Assembly (NCBI RefSeq): GCF_022539505.1
Contig: NC_061514.1
Location: forward strand, 40,226,869 to 40,290,868
From: Lolium rigidum
Lineage: Eukaryota > Streptophyta > Magnoliopsida > Poales > Poaceae
Reading direction: 5' to 3'
Length of the DNA: 64,000 nt
Every line of letters begins with the position of its first letter. The stretch's first letter is position 1. Shown here piece after piece: positions 56,435-64,000 of this stretch. A program made the translations under genes and the position numbers. Under the pieces are notes generated by a model. That model was not told where the DNA came from. It did no database searches and worked only from the letters and a program-made list of their open reading frames with translations.

Positions 56435-56822
56435 GTCCACTAGTGAAAGTATGATCCCTAGGCCTTGTTTCGAAGCATTGAAACACCATTTCCAACAAGT
56501 TCTGTTACATGTTTGCTTGCTACCATATTTATTTCAGATTGTTATCACCACACATATTCATCCATATTACTTGTATTTCACTATCTCTTCGCCGAACTAG
56601 TGCACCTATACATCTGACAAGTGTATTAGGTGTGTTGGGGACACAAGAGACTTCTTGTATCTTAATTGCAGGGTTGCTTGAGAGGAATATCTTTGACCTC
56701 TACCTCCCTGAGTTCGATAAACCTTGGGTGATCCACTTAAGGGAAACTTGTTGCTGTTATACAAACCTCTGCTCTTGGAGGCCCAACACTGTCTACAGGA
56801 ATAGAAGCGTGCGTAGACATCA
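56435..56822 (+). mobile_element. Diverged B-type LTR, 3' portion
   Basis: Begins GTCCACTAGTGAAAGT, matching mid-LTR sequence of element B (about 17031), and ends CGTAGACATCA at 56822. It is more diverged than the other B-type LTRs. Its 5' part is not adjacent, so an A-type element was inserted in it. Confidence 0.8.
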
Positions 56823-57626
56823 ACCCTCAACATCGTCACCAGGGTCATCGCCTCTGATCTTATAACGCAATGCAGTGCATACCGGGCATTCATTCAAATT
56901 CTCGTATTCACCGCGGTAGAGGATGCAGTCGTTAATGCATGCATGTATCTTCATAACCTCTAAACCTAGAGGGCAGACAACCTTCTTTGCTTCGTACGTA
57001 CTGACGGGCAAATCGTTATTCTTTGGAAACATATTCTTCAACATTTTCAGCAAGTTTTCAAATCCTGAGTCAGCTACACCTTTCCGTGCCTTCCATTTCA
57101 GCAAATCCAGTGTGCAGCCCAGCTTTTTCAGACCATTATCGCATCCTGCGTACAACGACTTTTTGTGATCCTCTAACATGCGATCCAAATTCTCCCTCTT
57201 CTTTTCAGTTTCGCAGCGTCTCCGTGCATCAGCAATGGTCCAACCAAGATCATCAGCGGGCTCATCACGTGCCTCTTCTTCACCTTCCCCTTCACCTCCC
57301 CACCTTCAGCATCCTCCATGAAAGTATCACCGAAATGATCAGGATAGTTGTCATCGATGATATCATCCCCTTCTTCATCTTCTTCCATTATAACCCCTCT
57401 TTCTCCATGCTTGGTCCAACAATTATAGCTTGGCATGAAACCGTGCCGAAGCAGGTGCATGTGAACTTCTCTTGAGGAAAGAGTAACCCTTCTGATTCTT
57501 ACAGCCAACACATGGACAGATAACAAAACCCCTCTGCTTGTTCGCATTAGCCACTACGAGGAAATCTTTCAAACCCGTAGTGAACTCGCCGGAGAGTCGG
57601 TTACCGTAGATCCATTGCCGATTCAT
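56823..57626 (-). pseudogene. CACTA transposase N-terminal part (Transpos_assoc), frameshifted
   Basis: ATG at 57626 follows a TGCAG acceptor, so an upstream exon is likely. Seen: the Transpos_assoc domain (NRQWIYGNRLSGEF, FVICPCVGCKNQKGY), then after a frameshift near 57470 the Asp/Glu-rich stretch, and in a third frame the TNP2-entry region (LKKLGCTLDLLKWKARKGV, MFPKNNDLPVSTYEAKKVVC, IHACINDCILYRGEYENL, CPVCTALRYK). At least two frameshifts make it inactive. Confidence 0.85.
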
Positions 57627-57976
57627 CTGCATTATTATTATATAAAGTATATAATTAATTATCATGCATTTGTTAAACTAACTAGCTAGAAATAATATAA
57701 ATTATACAATAAACTACACACATGCATATTTTATCAATAACACATGAAAGGTTCAAGTTGCTAACCGCGATCGAGGACGAAAAATAAATGAGAAAGCTCA
57801 AGTGTGGCTTGAACACTTCATATCATGTTTCTTTCATTCTCTCGGGCGTTTCATCGAACACCTTGTGTGCATAAGAGGAACCAAAAGCAAACCCACTACC
57901 CACTTGTGAAGATTGTGAAGAGAAGTGGCACCAAATGGCTAAGTGAGTGTGCTGAATGGTATATATACTAGGGGTG

Positions 57977-58019
57977 GGCCTTTAGTCGCGGTTGGCCTGA
58001 CCAACCGCGACTAAAGGCC
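57977..58019. repeat. CACTA subterminal palindrome
   Basis: 19-bp perfect arms GGCCTTTAGTCGCGGTTGG / CCAACCGCGACTAAAGGCC around a 5-base centre. Further half-copies follow to 58150. Such repeats are transposase binding sites in En/Spm elements. Confidence 0.9.
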
Positions 58020-58212
58020 TTCGGGCACCTTTAGTCGCGGTTGGCCAGGCCAACTGCGAGCCCTCCCGTCCCCCAGCTGTCAAGCGAGCTCGCTGGACCT
58101 AGACCTTTAGTCGCGGGTCGCCTCCCGAACCGCGACTAAAGACCCCTTTAATCGCGGTTCGAATATTTTGGGGACTAATGGTGGTGGATGGAAGCCTCTT
58201 TTTCTACTAGTG

Positions 58213-58866
58213 CAGTGTGGTCCCTCGTGTCAGCGTGTGGGCGCGCGTAGGCAGTGGACAGGACTTGTGACCAAAATTACCCGTGATTGATTAAACCGGT
58301 CCCGAGTGCGGTTGGCGTGGCGTGACTGACGGCAGTGATGACGGACACTCGAGCAGCCCAAATTGCCAAGTTGGGTCGAGCGCATTTGTTTAGGCCGTCA
58401 GAACTAGCTGGGGGCCTCGGATTATTTGCCGGTTGCAGGTGCAGAGATCCGACGGCCGAGTATGCTGTCTTGCACCACACGCACACTTGAAAGGTTCGTC
58501 GTTTGAACGGAATCAAACGATCAGGAAGGGTCCATTTTACAGCTTACTCAAGTTGCATTAGTATAACGAATTAGTGTCAGAAGCATCGCCTCGAGGGGAT
58601 CTTGTTGGCTTGCGAAGCGAAGCTTCAATTGCATCTACTCGTATCTAGTAGCTTTTGTAAAGTTGGCACTTCCCCAAGCAGCCAGTGCAGTGCTCAACCC
58701 TGAACTGGGCACCTCATTAGAATAGAATAGGAGCCTTTGGCCGGGTGACGCGGCTCGTCGATGAAACAAATGGCCATCTTCGTCCGAGAGTCTAGTAGGA
58801 GTATGAGATACAGCCAGCTGCCAATTGGATTTGGAGGCACTACTTGCCCTCAAGCCAAGGTTTGAA
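58213..58866. other. Intergenic; no feature seen
   Basis: Mixed-composition sequence between the CACTA end and the LINE tail. No gene, repeat or splice pattern recognised. Confidence 0.4.
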
Positions 58867-61800
58867 TTTTTTTTTTGCACAAGGAGAGGCGCCGAAGGCG
58901 CCAAATATATTCAGCTCATCGACAGTATACATCGTTTAGTACAATACCCTGTAAACGAAGATTTTGAAAAGCTAAAAGTAGAGGGCAAGTGCTACTAAGG
59001 TGAGCTGAACTAGAGCAACAGAAGATAGGCTCAGACAAGGATTGTCTTAAGACAAAATTTTCCATGTCAAAAGAGATATGAATAGAGTTGCTCATGACTG
59101 TTCTCAACATGTCAAAAGAGATATAAAATTTTGGCTTGTAAATTCCTGGACGGCTTTTTGTAGTTTGCAATTTGCTCCCTTAGCTCCCAAGGGACACTTG
59201 AGTCTGTAATCTTTTCAGCAGAAGCAGCTTTGGCCAGATTTAGATTGTCTGTGAGAAAAGTGATCGGGGAGATATTCATTTGCTCAGCCATCTGCGCTGC
59301 AAAGACAAGAGCCGCTGTTTCCGCATGAAGAGGAGAGGGCATTGTTGGCATGGCTGCTTGAATCATCGCCTTGTACTGTCTAGAAGAGTGTTGGAGTTGA
59401 CAAAAGACACCAATTCCTATAGCTGTTCTCCCCTTGAAACCTGGAGACTTTTTGTTTTCCAACCTGCATCTGTATAAATTTTGTTGCCTTGGATTGCCAT
59501 GTCATTGTTGATCGTATCACCTTGTTTGATTCCCGCAAGTTCTTCTTCAGCATCCTAGGTCCTGCTTGTTTTGTTGATTTCTTGCGTCCTGTTCACCTGG
59601 ACCTGTACAATTTCCATTTTCTCCAAATTTTGATTAGTAGCTTGAGCTTTATACTTAATGTGAGTGGGAAGGGAATCTTTTTTGTTGAACAATAAATCAT
59701 TTCTAGCCTTCCAAATGCACCACATAAAATTCAAGACATTTTTAAGGTTAACATGAGGATGATTTAAATTTAAAATGGTTTGCAAGATTTGCGTGAGGGA
59801 ACTAGCATTAGAAACTATCACCTCAGTCCTTATATACCAAGGATCTGAGAACCAAGCAACCTTAGAGAAGCAACAAGTGAAGAAAAGATGGACATCATCT
59901 TCATCTAAACCACACCTACAACAAAGTTTGCTTATGTGTTTACTCGTACTTACTCGCTCTTGCTCCGATGGGCATCGCTTTAGAAAGGAATCTCCGGCCA
60001 AAAACTTGAACTCTAGGAATTAAAGTTTTGTCTTTCCAAACCTCCTTGAGAATCTTTTTTGTTTCCATCTGTACCTGTCTTGGTTTGGGTTCTCCTTGTT
60101 CCTGTAAGTTTTTGAGACAAGCCCAATAAGCACTTTTCGCATTGCACTTACCAGAGGGAGTAAGTTTCCAACACAGCACATCTTTTTCCTGGGAGTTGAT
60201 GATGGATGTGTTCTTGATATTATCTGCTAAAGGTTGCTGAAACAGGGAGTCAATAAGAGTGTTATTCCAAGCATGTTGGTTAGTTAACCACAAATCTTTT
60301 ACTTGAGCAGGATATATATATTTGTCATGTTGTGTTATAAGAGAATCATAGATGTGAGTCCAGCCTGTACACCAAGGGGAGCTCCAAATTGAAATATTAC
60401 CTTGAGTGATTTGATAAAAGCAATGGGTTTTAAGGATATGAATTTTTTTAATAATGGATGCCCAGAAAGCAGATTTTGGAGCATTGGGATTTGGGCGCCA
60501 AATGGATGAACTTGGAAAATATTTGGACTTTAAAACTGCACTAAGAAAATCACAAGGTTGTTCTGCAATTCTCCAAGCAGCCATCGAATGAGACCCCGAT
60601 TAATAGCTTGAAGATTTCGGATTCCTAAACCACCATCTTTTTTTGAAGAACAAATGTCTTTCCAAGCTTTGAGACACATAGTTTTAGAACTAGTTTCTTC
60701 TCTAACTCCCGTCCACCAGAAAGTTCTTATGATGGCAGTAAGTTTGGCTATGAATTTTTTGTAAAAATAATATTGGACATGTAATAAACAGGGATAGAGG
60801 AGAACACAGATTTAATAAGCTCAAGACGGGCAGCATGAGAAAGTTTATCAGCCTTATAAGTAGAAAGTTTCGATTTGAATTTATCAATGATAAAGTTGTA
60901 AGCCTCATTTCTATTTCTACCAGGCATAACCAGAGGATGACCAAGGTGAACAAAGTTGCTATCAATATTTGGAACCGGAAAGATTTGTTTAATTGTTTTG
61001 CGCACCTCGTCATTTACATTCCTGCTAAAAATGATACCCGATTTATTCCGGTTTGGAATTTGTCCCGAACGGTTGCAGAATTCTTGAATGATGTTTTTCA
61101 TTTTTGACGCCTCTTGAATAGTAGCCTGTCCACAAACCAGAAGATCATCTGCAAAAAGGAGTGAGTGGATTGGGGGACAGTTTGGTCCCAACATTATTCC
61201 TGCAAAATCATTATTCGACATGGCCTCCTGTAAAGCAATGGAAAGCTCATTTATAGAAGCTCATCTAATACCTCTTTGACTTTTAAATTTAGCATACGGC
61301 TGACCATTGATAATGACAGAAAAACTAGGAGAAGAAACACAAGAGTAAACAAGATTTATAAAATGTTTGTGCAAACCTTTTCTAGTAAGCGCAGTAACTA
61401 TAAAATCCCATTCTAATCTATCAAAGGCTTTGGCTAAGTCAATTTTGAGCATGAACGCATTATTCTTCCAGGAAGAGAGGCCAAAAGAATGAGTGATTTC
61501 TTGAGCAACAATGATGTTATTGCTAATACGTCTCCCTTCAATGAAGGCTTGTTGTGAAGGGAGAATATAATCAGGGAGGTGGGGTTTAAGCCTATTCGCA
61601 ATGCATTTAGCAATTATTTTATAGATAACATTGCATAGGCTAATGGGTCTATAGTCGGCAGGAATTAAAGGAACCAATTTTTTTTGGAATGAGAGCTATA
61701 TGTGTGTCATTGATATGAGACGGCATCATACCTGTATGAAAGAAATTCCTCACCAGTTGTATCACGTCTTCTCCAATCCAGTCCCAGGTAGCAATGTAAA

Positions 61801-62357
61801 ACTCTACATTAAACCCATCTGGTCCCGGAGAGGCATTCCTTCTCATTTCTTTGAGAGTATCTAGCACCTCCTTTCCATCTGGTATTGAGTAAGTATAATC
61901 ACCGGAATTTTGTGGCATTTGAGTATTCATGAAGGGCCTGCCAGTGTTAACATTTGTAGATGCAAAGATAGATCTAAAATAATTCACAAAGGTGTTACTA
62001 ATCTTATCAGGCATATGTTGAAGGATGTCATTCTCATCTTTTATAGCAGCAATAGTATTCCTTTTTCTTCGTTTTATGATGGCCTTATGGAAATACGCAG
62101 TGTTTCTATCCCCATATTTTATCAAATGTTTTTTAGCTCTTTGCATATAGGAATCAGTACACTTTGTCAAAGTTTGCTCATACCTTGTGGCTAGAGAAAT
62201 GTCCTTACCATGGTCCTGTCGATCAATCGGTTGCATCTGGATTTGCTTGATTTGATCTTCAATAGAATTCAAATCATGTTGCAAAGGTTTCTTTTTTCTA
62301 CACCAGATTTTGAGTTGACCTGAAAGATGGTGCTGCTTGCCTGGAGGCAGCTCCTTG
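58867..62357 (-). mobile_element. L1-type LINE, 3' two-thirds, cut by an LTR
   Basis: The poly(T) at 58867-58875 is the inverted poly(A) tail. Coding order on the minus strand is reverse transcriptase, zf-RVT, RNase H. Endonuclease and ORF1 are missing because an A-type LTR inserted at 62358. Confidence 0.85.
59112..62340 (-). pseudogene. LINE ORF2: reverse transcriptase, zf-RVT and RNase H domains, broken
   Basis: Seen in order: 62300-61680 RT fingers (RNASPGPDGFNVEFY, HIALIPKK); 61677-61261 (DYRPISLCNVIYKIIAKCIA, QQAFIEGRRISNN, LKIDLAKAFDRLEW holding the first catalytic Asp); 61221-60748 (LLFADDLLV, the YADD-type box); 60584-59940 zf-RVT (WSSPWCTGW, KSAYWACL); 59910-59555 (CCRCGLDEDDVHLFFTC, MWCIWKARND); 59462-59112 RNase H (HAETAAL, FLTDNLNLAK). 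Breaks: a frameshift near 61675, a TGA with loss of the usual RQGDPLSPYLF block at about 61261, and more frameshifts near 60750 and 59940. Inactive. Confidence 0.9.
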
Positions 62358-63134
62358 TGACGGTAAAGCACACATCCGTTGGGAACCCCAAGAGGAAGGT
62401 ATGATGAGTACAGCTGCGAGTTTTCCCTCAGTAAGAAACCAAGGTTTATCGAACCAGTAGGAGATGAAGGCCACGTGAAGGTTGTTGGTGAAGGAGTGTA
62501 GTGCGGCGCAACACCGGTGATTCCGGCGCCAACGTGGAACCCGCACAACACAATCAAACTACTTTGTCCCAACTTAACGAGTGAGGTTGTCAATCTCACG
62601 GGCTTGCTGAAAACAAAGGATTAAACGTATGGTGTGGAGAATTATGTTTACTTGCGAAAACAACGAGAGAACAATGATTGCGAGTAGATTGTATTTCAGA
62701 TGTAAAAGAATGGACCGGGGTCCACAGCTCACTAGTGGTGTCTCTCCAATAAGATAAATAGCATGTTGGGTGAACAAATTACAGCTTGGGCAATTGACAA
62801 ATAGAGATGCATATACATATCATGATGACTACTATGAGATTTACTTAGGGCATTACGACAAAGAACATAGACCGCCATCCAAGCATGCATCTATGCCTAA
62901 AAGTCCACCTTCAGAGTTAGCATCCGCACCCCTTCCAATATTAAGTTGCAAACAACAGACAATTGCATTAAGTACCGTGCGTAATGTAAACAATACAAAT
63001 ATCCTTAGACAAAGCATTGATGTTTTATCCCTAGTGGCAACAAGACATCCACAACCTTAGGGGTTGCTGTCACTCCCCGCATTCAATGGAGACATGAACC
63101 CACTATCTAGCATAAATACTCCCTCTTGGAGTCA
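62358..63134 (-). mobile_element. A-type LTR (diverged), minus orientation
   Basis: Begins TGACGGTAAAGCACAC, the inverse of the LTR end, and follows the inverted A-type LTR (CCGTTGGGAACCCCAAG, GGTTGTTGGTGAAGGAGTGTAGTGCG, GGACCGGGGTCCAC) until a B-type LTR interrupts at 63135. Confidence 0.85.
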
Positions 63135-64000
63135 TGATGTCTACGGGTGCTTCTATTCTTGTAGACAGTGTTGGGCCTCCAAGAGCAGAGATTTGTAGAA
63201 CAGCAGCAAGTTTTCCCTTAAGTGGATCACCCAAGGTTTATCGAACTCAGGGAGGAAGAGGTCAAAGATATCCCTCTCATGCAACCCTGCAACCACAAAG
63301 CAAGAAGTCTCTTGTGTCCCCAACACACCTAATAGGTGCACTAGTTCGGCGAAGAGATAGTGGAATACAAGTGGTATGAATGAATATGAGCAGTAGTACG
63401 GCGCCAGAAAATAGCTTACTGGCGTGCAGCTTGATGGTAGTAATATTGTAGGAAGTAAACAAGCATTAGTAACGCAGCAGTAGTAACGCAAAGAAACAAG
63501 TAAACAAGCAGCGATAGCAGTATTTAGGAACAAGGCCTAGGGATTAGACTTTCACTAGTGGACACTCTCAACTTTGATCACATAACAGAATAGATAAATG
63601 CATACTCTACACTCTCTTGTTTGGATGATGAACACATTGCGTAGGATTACACGAACCCTCAATGCCGGAGTTAACAAGCTCCACAATTCAATGTTCATAT
63701 TTAAATAACCTTAGAGTTCATGAAAGATCGACACGACTAAACCAAGTACTAACATAGCATGCACACTGTCACCTTCACACCATGTAGGAGGAATAGATCA
63801 CATCAATACCATCATAGCAATAGTTAACTTCATAATCTACAAGAGATCATAATCATAGCCTACGCCAAGTACTAACACGGATGCACACACTCGTCACCAT
63901 TACACCGTGCAGGGAGGAATAAAACTACTTTAATAACATCACTAGAGTAGCACATAGATAAATTGTGATACAAAACACATTGCAATCATAAAGAGATATG
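63135..64000 (-). mobile_element. B-type LTR, minus orientation, runs off the window
   Basis: Begins TGATGTCTACGGGTGCTTCT (the inverse of the B LTR end) and matches the inverted B LTR through to the window edge. AGTCA (63130-63134) would be its target duplication. Confidence 0.9.

Larger units (their letters stand above)
56823..58212 (-). mobile_element. CACTA (En/Spm) transposon, 5' terminal part, truncated
   Basis: The outer end reads, on the minus strand, CACTAGTAGAAAAAGAGGCT (from 58212). Many TTTAGTCGCGGTT-type subterminal repeats follow (57977-58150), then a transposase-associated coding region. The inner part is cut off at 56822 by a B-type LTR. Confidence 0.9.

Noticed and set aside
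57977..58160. CRISPR-like or satellite array
   Set aside because: The short repeats are inverted and irregular and lie next to a CACTA terminus; subterminal repeats explain them.

Overview
The window looks like nuclear DNA of a Pooideae grass, most likely Triticeae (wheat/barley/rye type) or a close relative. The evidence is four intron-containing plant genes spread among nested grass transposons. These include LTR retrotransposons whose LTRs begin TGATACGTC and whose primer-binding sites match tRNA-Asp, a BARE/Angela-like Copia LTR, Stowaway and Tourist MITEs, CACTA, PIF/Harbinger and L1-type LINEs. There are 100 Ns at 50445-50544.

Layout. 1-5.3 kb: a decayed PIF/Harbinger transposase and LINE/Copia debris. 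5.8-11.9 kb (minus): a nine-exon PPR gene, orthologue-like to Arabidopsis EMB2654. 12.6-31.1 kb: a three-level LTR-retrotransposon nest in which every insertion has a perfect 5-bp target duplication. A solo LTR (TSD GCCCC) was hit by a gag-protease element here called A2 (TSD GTTAT), and the 5' LTR of A2 was hit by element B (TSD CCCGC). 31.1-32.9 kb: a 1.69-kb Harbinger-like TIR element, carrying its own TATA box and an acidic ORF, inserted inside a Stowaway-like MITE. 33.3-33.9 kb (plus): a METTL21-type methyltransferase. 35.6-39.0 kb (minus): an eight-exon SLC35F5-like DMT transporter. 39.7-41.4 kb: several tiny transposons, including a complete 273-bp TRIM/SMART-like retrotransposon. 43.9-47.0 kb (minus): a three-exon UBP22-type deubiquitinase, with two damaged copies of its 5' region just upstream. 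49.1-56.8 kb: more LTR retrotransposons around the assembly gap. 56.8-58.2 kb: a truncated CACTA element. 58.9-62.4 kb: a broken L1-type LINE. 62.4-64.0 kb: nested LTRs running off the window.

The four host genes have housekeeping-type roles and show no sign of forming a pathway together: plastid RNA processing, protein methylation, membrane transport and histone H2B deubiquitination. Their splice sites and phases fit throughout.

The observations most worth checking are these. (i) Three retrotransposons with different LTRs and coding regions share one non-coding 3' module, which carries a 9-bp-arm hairpin and upstream copies of the sequence next to the polypurine tract. (ii) An ORF with a C-terminal hydrophobic segment is conserved between two of these elements. 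(iii) CTG/CTCG (and CAG/CGAG) length variants recur throughout the repeats and account for most frameshifts in the gag-protease ORF; this looks like a consensus or basecalling artefact. (iv) The stop codon of the PPR gene is supplied by a 38-bp MITE hairpin.
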